Positions 6,946-14,011 of a stretch of 17,430 bases of DNA are shown piece by piece. Within the stretch, counting starts at the first letter, position 1, and each line of letters starts with the position of its first letter. The notes below the pieces were generated by a model that was given only the letters and a program-made list of their open reading frames with translations, made no database searches and was not told where the DNA came from. The stretch comes from Sulfurospirillum sp964441765. GTDB taxonomy: Bacteria > Campylobacterota > Campylobacteria > Campylobacterales > Sulfurospirillaceae. The translations under genes and the position numbers were made by a program. The stretch covers positions 1 to 17,430 of the forward strand of contig CAYTVI010000042.1 in the NCBI GenBank assembly GCA_964441765.1. The letters run 5' to 3'.

Positions 6946-7059
6946 TCAACTACCTTGACTGCTTCGATGAGCTGGATGCTGATAATCATTTCTTTCGCAA
7001 CCACTAAAAGAAGCTATAACAAAAAGAGTTAACATAAAAGCTGTTATGATGTGTTTCAT
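6946..7059 (-). CDS. Candidate 37-residue lipoprotein
   Basis: A very short open frame with strong start signals: ATG at 7057-7059 preceded by AAGGA about 7 bases upstream. The protein opens with MKH and a hydrophobic helix (ITAFMLTLFVIASFSG, 5-20) that ends in a lipobox-like ASFSGC, making C21 the predicted lipidation site. Processing would leave a 17-residue polar peptide rich in His, Arg and Ser (ERNDYQHPAHRSSQGS after the Cys). I do not recognise the family. It may resemble other tiny lipoproteins only in general form. It has its own candidate promoter and sits downstream of the rpsO terminator. Confidence 0.6.
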   Translation of the reverse strand: MKHIITAFMLTLFVIASFSGCERNDYQHPAHRSSQGS

Positions 7060-7091
7060 TTTAAATTCCTTATTAAGATTTAAGAGAGAGT

Positions 7092-7097
7092 ATTATA
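7092..7097 (-). promoter_or_regulatory. Candidate -10 box for the small lipoprotein
   Basis: An exact TATAAT on the minus strand lies about 33 bases before the ATG of the 37-residue gene. There is no good -35 box, which is common in Campylobacterota promoters. Confidence 0.45.
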
Positions 7098-7125
7098 AGC
7101 TGAATTATCTTTGAAAGTTTTAAAA

Positions 7126-7175
7126 AAGATTAAAAAAAGAAGAAAGGCAAAATAAAACTGACGCCTATTTTGCCT
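7126..7175 (-). terminator. Intrinsic terminator of rpsO
   Basis: The arms AGGCAAAATA (7145-7154) and TATTTTGCCT (7166-7175) pair perfectly around an 11-base loop. On the minus strand the stem is followed by TTCTTCTTTTTTT. It begins 36 bases after the rpsO stop. Confidence 0.85.
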
Positions 7176-7211
7176 CGTATTTGAAGTGTTAAAGATTAAA
7201 AAGTCAAGAAA

Positions 7212-7484
7212 CTATTTATCTCTAATAGAAAGCTCTTTAATCACTTTTGTATAAGTAACAAAATCTGTTCTTTTAAGATATTGCATCAAACGTTTACGTT
7301 GACCAACAAGCTTAAGAAGACCAAGTCTTGAAGAGTGATCTTTTGCATTGCTTTTCAAGTGCTCTGTCAAATCAACAATTCTTTTTGAAAGAAGTGCAAT
7401 TTGTACTTCTGGAGAACCTGTGTCTCCTTCTTTTCTACCAAATTTGGTAACAATTTCTTTTTTTTCCGCCGAACCTAAAGCCAT
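7212..7484 (-). CDS. rpsO: 30S ribosomal protein S15
   Basis: Primary 16S rRNA-binding protein of the small-subunit platform. The 90 residues match the family length. Typical segments are FGRKEGDTGSPEVQIALL (15-32), the HLKSNAKDHSSRLGLLKLV region with the rRNA-contacting His/Asp/Ser residues, and RKRLMQYLK (63-71). ATG at 7482-7484 is preceded by a near-perfect AAGGAGGT. A minus-strand TATAAT at 7530-7535 is a plausible -10, giving a leader of about 40 bases. The gene is monocistronic, ends at its own terminator and is divergent from the Rrf2-flhA cluster. Confidence 0.98.
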   Translation of the reverse strand: MALGSAEKKEIVTKFGRKEGDTGSPEVQIALLSKRIVDLTEHLKSNAKDHSSRLGLLKLVGQRKRLMQYLKRTDFVTYTKVIKELSIRDK

Positions 7485-7529
7485 AATGACCTCCTTAGTT
7501 GGTAATGTATTTTGCTTTTAAAGCTCGGA

Positions 7530-7535
7530 ATTATA
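7530..7535 (-). promoter_or_regulatory. Candidate -10 box for rpsO
   Basis: An exact TATAAT on the minus strand, 46-51 bases before the rpsO ATG. No convincing -35 box was found. Confidence 0.5.
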
Positions 7536-7656
7536 GTAAAACAAACCAAAATTATTTATTAAATTTTCTTGAAAAAATTATTTTTGCGATTAAAGAAAAC
7601 TATAACAATTATTTAGTACAATATTTCTCTTATTTAAACTTTATAGAGGATCAGAC

Positions 7657-8061
7657 ATGCTCTTAACCAAAGCCAGTGAATACGCACTGCTATCCCTTAT
7701 TATGATTTCACAGAAAAATACACCCCAAGATGTAGACACACTTTCAAATCAACTTGGCATTTCTAAAAGTTTTTTAGCAAAAATTCTTCAATCTTTAGCC
7801 AAAGAGAATATCTTAACCTCTTTTAAAGGGGCTCATGGTGGTTTTATGCTGGCTCGAAAACCTGAGGAACTAACACTTAAAATGATTGTTGAATCAGCTG
7901 AAAAAAAACAAACAATGGTATTTGAATGCTCGCCTTCTACTCAAAAATGTCCTGGTGGGAAAGGTGGAATTTGTCGCGTTTGGCCTATTTTGAATAAACT
8001 TCAATTAAAAATTGATTTGTTTTTGGATAATATGACACTTAAAGATATTATTGAAGTGTAA
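7657..8061 (+). CDS. Rrf2-family regulator with three conserved-type cysteines
   Basis: A 134-residue transcription regulator of the Rrf2/IscR/NsrR family. The N-terminal winged helix (MLLTKASEYALLSLIMIS, then LSNQLGISKSFLAKILQSLAKENIL at 29-53) is followed by the wing KGAHGGFMLAR (57-67), a family hallmark. Cysteines C91, C98 and C106 (spacing C-x6-C-x7-C) lie where IscR-like proteins bind an iron-sulfur cluster, so sensing of O2, NO or Fe-S status is plausible. ATG is preceded by AGAGGA. It is 9 bases from flhA and almost certainly co-transcribed with it. The same regulator-flhA pairing occurs, as I recall, in Campylobacter. The target genes are unknown. Confidence 0.9.
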   Translation: MLLTKASEYALLSLIMISQKNTPQDVDTLSNQLGISKSFLAKILQSLAKENILTSFKGAHGGFMLARKPEELTLKMIVESAEKKQTMVFECSPSTQKCPGGKGGICRVWPILNKLQLKIDLFLDNMTLKDIIEV

Positions 8062-8070
8062 AGGCTTTTT

Positions 8071-10260
8071 TTGGCAAAAAATCAAAACGGACTGCTAGCA
8101 AGAGTCGCTCCTTTTTTAGAACCTATTCTTAAATCAAAAGATTTAACTATCGTTATTTTTTTAATCTCTATTTTAGCGATTATCATTGTTCCACTGCCCA
8201 GTGCTGTACTCGATTTTTTCCTTGTGATTTCGCTCTCCGTGTCTGTTTTAATCATTTTAATTTCCCTTTATATCCCAAAACCAACTGATTTAACAACGTT
8301 TCCTACGCTTATTTTGATTATTACGCTCTTTCGATTGGCTCTTAATATTTCTACCACCAGAATGATTTTGACCAATGGACATCAAGGTCCTGATGCGGTC
8401 AGTGATATTATCTCAAGCTTTGGACAGTTTGTTGTGGGAGGCAATTATGTTATTGGTGTGATTGTTTTTTCTATTCTTGTTTTAATCAACTTTATGGTCA
8501 TTACTAAAGGCTCAACTCGCGTTGCTGAAGTTGCAGCACGTTTTACACTCGATGCAATGCCTGGAAAACAAATGGCGATTGATGCGGATTTAAATGCTGG
8601 TCTTATTGATGAAAAAACAGCGCGCAAACGACGTGAAGAGATCATTCAAGAAGCAAACTTCTATGGTGCGATGGATGGTTCGAGTAAGTTTGTCAAAGGG
8701 GATGCCGTTGCTGGTATTATTATTACAATTATTAATGTTATTGGCGGTTTTTTAATTGGTGCATTTGAATATGGTCTTGATTTAGGGACAAGTGCTAAAA
8801 CATATACCATTCTTACGATTGGAGATGGTCTTGTTTCACAGCTTCCTGCACTTATTAGTTCTACAGCAACGGGTATTATTATTACAAGAGCGAACAAGGG
8901 TGATGAAGGATTTTCTGAAGGTGCGATGAATCAACTCTTTGGTGATGCAAAAACACTTCTTATCGTTGGATTTATTTTGGTTATGTTTGCATTGGTTCCA
9001 GGTCTTCCCACACTTTCTCTCTCATTTGTGGGTATGATTTTTTTAGGGTTGGGCTATCTTGTTAAACAGACCCATGATGGTGCTTTTTCATTAGAAAAAC
9101 TTTTTTCATCGACTCCTGCCAATTTACAAAAAGCAAAACAAGAAGCTGACATCAAAGCAAAGAGCGAACAAGCTCCCAAAAAGAGTCCAGAAGAGTTGCG
9201 TAAAGAAGAAGAGACAACACTTAACGATATTCTTAAACTCGAAATTTTAGAACTTGACTTAGGGTATCAGCTCATTAAATTGGCAGACCCCGCACAAGGT
9301 GGAGACCTTTTAGACCGTGTTAAAAGTATGCGACGTAAAATTGCATCTGACTTTGGTTATTTAATTCCTCAAGTGCGTATTCGCGATAACCTTCACCTAA
9401 CACCTAACCATTATCAGCTTCTTCTTAAAGGCATTGAAATCGGTCATGGCGAAATCTATCCTGATAAATTTTTAGCGATGGACAGTGGATTGACCATTGA
9501 AAAAGTCAATGGTATTCCAACAAAAGAGCCAGCATTTGGGCTAGATGCCATTTGGATTGATGCACATTTAAAAGAAGATGCGATTATCAAAGGATACACA
9601 ACTGTTGATCCCGCAACGGTGATTTCAACACACTTAAGTGAGCTTATTAAAAAGTATTCTGAGGAACTTCTCACCCGTCAAGAAGTTCAAAGCCTTGTGG
9701 ATAAATTGCAAAAAGATTATCCTGTGGTGGTAGGAGATTGTCTACGAGTCGCCAATATAGGACTTATTCAAAAAGTTCTTAAAGCACTTTTACATGAAAA
9801 AATACCTATCAAAGACCTTTTAACCATTCTAGAAACCATTAGCGATGTAGCAGAAGTGACTAAAAATGTCTCCATTATTGTCGAGCAAGTGCGTGCAAAA
9901 CTCTCTCGTGTGATTACAAAACTCTACAAAGATGAGAGTGGTGTTTTAAAACTGCTCACGTTTAATGCAGGAACTGAGCAAAAGCTTTTAGATACTCTAC
10001 GCGAACGTGATGGCGTGCGAGATTTGCTCTTAAATATCGGACAAATCAACACCTTAGTGCAAGCGGTCAGTGACGAAGCGGCTAAATTGCTTCAAAAAGG
10101 TATCGCACCTGTAGTCATTATCGTTGATCCGATGTTGCGTAAATCGCTCTCTGATATTTTTGAGAAGTTCGGGCTCGATGTTGTCGTACTCTCTCATGCT
10201 GAAATCGATGCGAACTCAAAATTTGAAGTGATGGGTTCTATCGAAATTGACAAACTTTAA
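8071..10260 (+). CDS. flhA: Flagellar biosynthesis protein FlhA (TTG start)
   Basis: Integral membrane component of the flagellar type III export gate. Its C-terminal ring docks substrates and chaperones. It has 729 residues, near the family's ~690-725. Hydrophobic helices fill about 25-330. The FHIPEP signature region is seen as PLPSAVLDFF (41-50) and FRLALNISTTRMIL (87-100), and the conserved cytoplasmic loop as RFTLDAMPGKQMAIDADL (157-174). The soluble C-domain runs from about 355 to the end. The start is TTG at 8071-8073 with AAGG 6 bases upstream; no ATG or GTG lies near. It follows the Rrf2 gene by 9 bases and precedes the DHH gene by 12. Confidence 0.98.
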   Translation: MAKNQNGLLARVAPFLEPILKSKDLTIVIFLISILAIIIVPLPSAVLDFFLVISLSVSVLIILISLYIPKPTDLTTFPTLILIITLFRLALNISTTRMILTNGHQGPDAVSDIISSFGQFVVGGNYVIGVIVFSILVLINFMVITKGSTRVAEVAARFTLDAMPGKQMAIDADLNAGLIDEKTARKRREEIIQEANFYGAMDGSSKFVKGDAVAGIIITIINVIGGFLIGAFEYGLDLGTSAKTYTILTIGDGLVSQLPALISSTATGIIITRANKGDEGFSEGAMNQLFGDAKTLLIVGFILVMFALVPGLPTLSLSFVGMIFLGLGYLVKQTHDGAFSLEKLFSSTPANLQKAKQEADIKAKSEQAPKKSPEELRKEEETTLNDILKLEILELDLGYQLIKLADPAQGGDLLDRVKSMRRKIASDFGYLIPQVRIRDNLHLTPNHYQLLLKGIEIGHGEIYPDKFLAMDSGLTIEKVNGIPTKEPAFGLDAIWIDAHLKEDAIIKGYTTVDPATVISTHLSELIKKYSEELLTRQEVQSLVDKLQKDYPVVVGDCLRVANIGLIQKVLKALLHEKIPIKDLLTILETISDVAEVTKNVSIIVEQVRAKLSRVITKLYKDESGVLKLLTFNAGTEQKLLDTLRERDGVRDLLLNIGQINTLVQAVSDEAAKLLQKGIAPVVIIVDPMLRKSLSDIFEKFGLDVVVLSHAEIDANSKFEVMGSIEIDKL

Positions 10261-10272
10261 ACAAGGACTTTT

Positions 10273-11298
10273 ATGAATTATACACTTCACCATCTCTCCC
10301 ATACCGATTTGGACGGTTATGGCTGTCAGATGGTTACTAAGCACTATTTTGATTCGATTGCGTTTTACAACTCAAACTATGGGAAAGAAATCAACGAATG
10401 TTTCAATCAAATTTTAGATGTTATTCAAAATTCACCTCTTGAAAATCATGCTATTTTAATTACAGATTTAAATCTTACAATGGAGCAAGCTAAAGAGTTT
10501 GAGTCAAAAACCAGTATTTGTGCGAAAAAACCTCTTTTACTTCTTCTTGACCATCACAAGACAGGTCAAGAGTGCGATGATACTTTTGAATGGTACTTTT
10601 TAGATTCAAGCCGCTGTGCTACGAAAATCACCTATGATTTTTTTGCTTCCTTGTATGGGAAAGATGAAAAACTCTCACAATTTGTGGACGTGGTCAATGC
10701 TGTGGATATTTGGCTTGAAGACAAAGCTGAATTTGAGCTAGGAAAAGTATGTATGGGGCTTGTGAGTGCCGCGAGAGAAGTCAATAAAGTGATGTTTCCT
10801 CATGTAAACAGTCAATACATTTTTGCACTGCTCGAAGAAGCACAAAATTATTTTACATGTAAAGATCCTCATATTGCGCTTGATGATGCCATACACCAGA
10901 TCAAAAAGAACTTTTTTATGACAGACAAAAACGACACACTCAGCAATCTCATCTCTGCATACAACGTTGTTTTACTCTCACAGCACAAAACGCAAATGCA
11001 AATTTACTATAAAGAGTATAAGGGCATTTTGACGTACAACATAGGCAGTGTCTCTATCATCGGAAATGACTTTTTAAAAAGCAATCCTGATTTTGATTTT
11101 TTCATGGATATTACCTCTAAAAAAACGATTAGCCTTCGTTCAAGTGGGAAAGTAGATGTCAGCCAAATGGCGGCGCACCTTGCCAACGGTGGTGGACATC
11201 ATAACGCAAGTGGTGGTCTGCTAAGCACTTTTAAAGACGCTTTTACCTATGATGCCATTAAATCACAAGTGATGAGTATCATCGCCAATAAAGGATAA
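10273..11298 (+). CDS. DHH/DHHA1 family phosphoesterase
   Basis: A cytoplasmic metal-dependent phosphoesterase related to NrnA/NrnB-type nanoRNases, which cleave short oligoribonucleotides, cyclic dinucleotide products or pAp. The DHH domain shows the motifs HTDLDGYG (10-17), ITDLN (63-67), LLDHHKTG (91-98) and the fourth metal aspartate in AVDIW (143-147). The DHHA1 domain ends with LANGGGHHNASGG (303-315), the GGGH substrate-binding loop. Length is 341 residues. ATG is preceded by AAGGAC. It lies between flhA and a small acidic protein, 3 bases before the latter. Residues 194-197 (FTCK) are encoded by a copy of the 12-base palindrome. The exact substrate cannot be told from sequence. Confidence 0.9.
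   Translation: MNYTLHHLSHTDLDGYGCQMVTKHYFDSIAFYNSNYGKEINECFNQILDVIQNSPLENHAILITDLNLTMEQAKEFESKTSICAKKPLLLLLDHHKTGQECDDTFEWYFLDSSRCATKITYDFFASLYGKDEKLSQFVDVVNAVDIWLEDKAEFELGKVCMGLVSAAREVNKVMFPHVNSQYIFALLEEAQNYFTCKDPHIALDDAIHQIKKNFFMTDKNDTLSNLISAYNVVLLSQHKTQMQIYYKEYKGILTYNIGSVSIIGNDFLKSNPDFDFFMDITSKKTISLRSSGKVDVSQMAAHLANGGGHHNASGGLLSTFKDAFTYDAIKSQVMSIIANKG
10852..10863. repeat. TTTACATGTAAA palindrome, copy 3 (in the DHH gene)
   Basis: Exact copy inside coding sequence, read as Phe-Thr-Cys-Lys in the segment between the DHH and DHHA1 domains. Confidence 0.9.
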
Positions 11299-11301
11299 TA
11301 T

Positions 11302-11571
11302 ATGGACGCTAAAAAACTTCAAAATGACCTGGATATGGCAGAAATAGAGATCGAAGAGATGGCAATGCAACTGGCTGATATGCTAGGCGCTGCGCTTTAT
11401 TTTGCAGGTGTAAAAAAAGAAGACCTTCCCAAAGCAGTTGATTTATATCTCCAAGGACTTGACGAGGTTTTTGGTGAAGAAGACGATGAAGACGATGAGA
11501 TGGGCTTTGAAGAAGTCATCCAAGTTATTGAATATCTCCAAAAAAAGCACCCAAAACTTTTTCACAAATAA
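11302..11571 (+). CDS. Small acidic protein of unknown function (89 residues)
   Basis: I do not recognise a named family. The protein is strongly acidic, with an amphipathic N-terminal helix (about 3-30), a second helical segment (DLPKAVDLYLQGLDEVF, 41-57), an acidic run GEEDDEDDEM (58-67) and a C-terminal helix ending in KKHPKLFHK. There are no cysteines and no membrane segment. ATG is preceded by AAGGA. It follows the DHH gene by 3 bases, so it belongs to the rrf2-flhA-DHH transcript and may be translationally coupled. It ends just before a strong bidirectional terminator. A role as a small accessory or protein-binding factor is only a guess. Confidence 0.8.
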   Translation: MDAKKLQNDLDMAEIEIEEMAMQLADMLGAALYFAGVKKEDLPKAVDLYLQGLDEVFGEEDDEDDEMGFEEVIQVIEYLQKKHPKLFHK

Positions 11572-11573
11572 TC

Positions 11574-11599
11574 AAAAAAGGGAATTAATTCCCTTTTTT
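11574..11599. terminator. Bidirectional terminator between the flhA cluster and cmoA
   Basis: A perfect 26-base palindrome: AAAAAAGGGAATT followed at once by its reverse complement AATTCCCTTTTTT. Both strands get a GGGAATT stem followed by a T-run. It starts 2 bases after the plus-strand gene's stop and includes the last codons and the stop of cmoA, so the cmoA reading frame supplies half of the terminator. Confidence 0.9.
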
Positions 11600-12295
11600 A
11601 GCTAAAAACGTTGCAAAATTTCCCCACTTAAACACTGTTTCTACTGTTTCAAATCCTACATTTTTAAGCATCGCTTTGTTTTCGTCTTCCGTATAAGGAA
11701 TCAAGACATTTTCCAATGCTTCTCGCTTTTGCGCGATCTCAAAATCACTGTAGCCTTGTGCGCGTTTAAAATCATAATAAACATCTATCATCTGTTTATT
11801 AAGCACCTTGTCCTCGAAAACAATTTTCTCACTAAAGAGAAAAAGACCATTTGGCTCTAGCGCATCGTAGAGCTTTTGCACAAAGGCTTGCCGTTGTAAT
11901 GGCCTAATAAATTGAAGCATATAATTGGCAATAATCGCATCATAATTTTGAAGTGAAACTTCCGTGATATCAGCTTCCATCAAATCGATTTTTGCACCAT
12001 ATGCGTGTATCTTTTGACGTGCCAAACGCAACATCGCTTCTGCATTATCAACGCCTAAGAGCGAATAGCTTTTGTTACTTAGTTTATAAAGAGACAAAAG
12101 TGTATTGGCAGTTGAACATCCCAAATCTACAATACGCGCATTTTGCTTTACATGTAAACAGATGATTTTACATGTAAGTCCGATGACTTCTTTGTAAAAA
12201 GGGATGGAACGCTCTAGCATATCATCAAAAACACTTGCCACTTCTTCATCAAACTCAAACTGTTTTGTAATCGCTTTTGTAAAGACTTTATCCAT
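11585..12295 (-). CDS. cmoA: Carboxy-S-adenosyl-L-methionine synthase CmoA
   Basis: Converts SAM and prephenate to carboxy-SAM, the donor CmoB uses to make 5-carboxymethoxyuridine at tRNA position 34. It has 236 residues (E. coli protein 247, from memory). The N-terminal FDEEVASVFDDMLERSIPFY matches the CmoA lead-in. The SAM-binding motif I is VDLGCSTANT (56-65), the acidic loop LLGVDNAEAM is at 79-88, and FSEKIVFED (154-162) and YYDFKRAQGYSDFEIAQKR (173-191) are CmoA-specific. Residues 41-50 (TCKIICLHVK) are encoded by two adjacent palindrome copies in different frames. ATG at 12293-12295 has only a weak upstream GGA. cmoB is not in the window. Confidence 0.93.
   Translation of the reverse strand: MDKVFTKAITKQFEFDEEVASVFDDMLERSIPFYKEVIGLTCKIICLHVKQNARIVDLGCSTANTLLSLYKLSNKSYSLLGVDNAEAMLRLARQKIHAYGAKIDLMEADITEVSLQNYDAIIANYMLQFIRPLQRQAFVQKLYDALEPNGLFLFSEKIVFEDKVLNKQMIDVYYDFKRAQGYSDFEIAQKREALENVLIPYTEDENKAMLKNVGFETVETVFKWGNFATFLAKKGN
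12147..12158. repeat. TTTACATGTAAA palindrome, copy 4 (in cmoA)
   Basis: Exact copy inside cmoA, read on the minus strand as Leu-His-Val-Lys. Confidence 0.9.
12167..12178. repeat. TTTACATGTAAG, copy 5 (in cmoA, one mismatch)
   Basis: An 11 of 12 match, eight bases from copy 4, read on the minus strand as Leu-Thr-Cys-Lys. The two could pair as an in-gene hairpin. Confidence 0.8.
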
Positions 12296-12374
12296 TCATA
12301 TTCCAAAGGTGTAATTTTGTGGGGATTATAACAAAATATTAAGCAGACTACGCCTATACTTAAAGAAAAGTACA

Positions 12375-13169
12375 GTGAGCCAATACATGAAAAAAGAGCT
12401 TCAAGAACTCACAGATGTAACGATTAAAGAGATTCGAAAACTTGAAATCGTTTTACCTGAAATTTACAAAGATATCTTTTACACCAAAGCTCAAGAATTA
12501 AATATTGTCATCAGTGAAAACGACAAAGAGATGGCACTCATCTATGCGCTTAAAAAAATTCAAATGCTCAAAGATGAAACAGAAAAATCAGCTTCCATTT
12601 TAAAAGAAAATGTTAGTCACGCCAAAGTAGCCATTGCCAATAAAGACAATGTAGCACTCCAGATGATTGAAGAAAACATGATTGATTTAGAGAAAAAAAT
12701 CTCTATGCTCCAACAAGAACTCTATTTGGATGAACTAACCCATCTGTACAACCGAAGATGGCTCTTTGAAAAATATCTTGACAACGATAGCTTCACACAA
12801 ACGGGTACTTTTTGTTTTATCGATATCAATAACTTTAAACACATCAACGATAATTATGGCCATTTAGTCGGAGACAAAGTACTAAGTGTGCTTGGAAAAG
12901 TTTTACTACGCATCGAAAAATCATCGGCAATTCGTTATGCAGGAGATGAATTTATTGTGATTTCACATGAACATAGTGCTGTTGAAATGGAAAAAATACT
13001 CGATACGGTCAATAACAATCTCAAAAACACCAACCTTAAACACCATGAAAAAATCTTCCATGTTGATTTTGCATTTGGTGTCAGTGCTTTTACGAAAGGC
13101 GACTCTTTTAAGACTATTTTAGAAGATGTGGATGAAAAAATGTACCGTTATAAAAAGTCTAACCAATAA
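12375..13169 (+). CDS. GGDEF-domain protein, probable diguanylate cyclase (AGDEF variant)
   Basis: A 264-residue cytoplasmic protein without membrane helices. The N-terminal ~115 residues are helical with a coiled coil just before the catalytic domain (about 95-118). The GGDEF domain starts at LDELTHLYNRRWL (118-130), with the metal aspartate D150 in FIDINNFKHIN and NYGHLVGDK (160-168). The active-site loop is RYAGDEF (187-193): alanine replaces the first glycine, a variant known in active cyclases. The RxxD inhibitory site is absent (Ile and Ser at those positions). The start is GTG at 12375-12377; an ATG four codons later is an alternative, and neither has a strong Shine-Dalgarno sequence. 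It is divergent from cmoA and overlaps ribF by 22 bases tail to tail. Confidence 0.9.
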   Translation: MSQYMKKELQELTDVTIKEIRKLEIVLPEIYKDIFYTKAQELNIVISENDKEMALIYALKKIQMLKDETEKSASILKENVSHAKVAIANKDNVALQMIEENMIDLEKKISMLQQELYLDELTHLYNRRWLFEKYLDNDSFTQTGTFCFIDINNFKHINDNYGHLVGDKVLSVLGKVLLRIEKSSAIRYAGDEFIVISHEHSAVEMEKILDTVNNNLKNTNLKHHEKIFHVDFAFGVSAFTKGDSFKTILEDVDEKMYRYKKSNQ

Positions 13170-14011
13170 ACACGGCACGTTTGTAAACGCTCTTTCGCAA
13201 CAGCGATATCATGACTGATTTGCTCTTTTAGGAGTGGTAATGCTTCAAAATGTCTATTTTCTCGGATAAAGTCCACAAAAAAGAGCTCAACTCTCTCCAC
13301 GCTTTCTTCAAGTATTTCTCCAATAATATGCGTTTCAATCGCATAGACATTATCGGTACTTAAACGCTCTCCGATAAAAGAGACCGAATCATAAAAGGTA
13401 TGCTCTATCTTTGTACGCGTCGCATAAACCCCTGCTTTTGGGACAAGATAATCTAAAATTTTGAGGTTAAGTGTCGGTACAAGCTCTTTTCGCCCAAGCC
13501 CTTGACCTTCGATGACATTTCCCGTCATGCTGTATTCTCGACCTAAAAAACGATTTGCTTCGTCAATTTTACCTTCTTTAAGATAGGCACGAATCCCACT
13601 TGAATGAATCGCCGTACCTTTGTAGGAAAAAGCCTCAACCACCTCCACGTCACCATCAAAAAGGTTTTTCAAATCTTCAGCACAGCATGAACGGTTATGA
13701 CCAAAACAAAAATCATATCCAACTAAAATCTTTTTTATATGGGGAAATTCTTTTTTTAAAAGAGCAACAAACTCAGCACCACTAAGATGTTTTACCTTTA
13801 AAAAATGGTAAAACATACACGGGTATCCCGCATATAGGCTTCGCTTCGTTCCAGGGGTGAGGTTTACTTGGTCTTTGTCTATCACAAAAAGAGCGCCGTT
13901 ATCTCCAAGCTTGCGAATTAACTGCCGATGCCCCATGTGAATACCATCAAAACTTCCTATGGCTAATGTATCGACACTAAGCTTGTTTAAAATAGTAGAA
14001 CGTTTCGACAT
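13148..14011 (-). CDS. ribF: Bifunctional riboflavin kinase/FAD synthetase RibF
   Basis: Makes FMN from riboflavin and then FAD. It has 287 residues, slightly short of the usual ~310. The N-terminal FMN adenylyltransferase domain has GSFDGIHMGH (19-28) and the loop SSGIRAYLKEGKI (137-149). The riboflavin kinase domain follows with GREYSMTGNVIEGQGLGR (157-174), the PTLN motif (179-182) and VPKAGVYA (190-197). The ATG at 14009-14011 lies inside tlyA, overlapping it by 35 bases, with GAGGGG just upstream. It is the last gene of the TSUP-ligA-tlyA-ribF run. Its 3' end overlaps the convergent GGDEF gene by 22 bases. Confidence 0.94.
   Translation of the reverse strand: MSKRSTILNKLSVDTLAIGSFDGIHMGHRQLIRKLGDNGALFVIDKDQVNLTPGTKRSLYAGYPCMFYHFLKVKHLSGAEFVALLKKEFPHIKKILVGYDFCFGHNRSCCAEDLKNLFDGDVEVVEAFSYKGTAIHSSGIRAYLKEGKIDEANRFLGREYSMTGNVIEGQGLGRKELVPTLNLKILDYLVPKAGVYATRTKIEHTFYDSVSFIGERLSTDNVYAIETHIIGEILEESVERVELFFVDFIRENRHFEALPLLKEQISHDIAVAKERLQTCRVYWLDFL

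Noticed and set aside
10795..10808. CTCATGTAAAC in the DHH gene as a further palindrome copy
   Set aside because: Only the right half (CATGTAAA) matches; the left half of the palindrome is absent.
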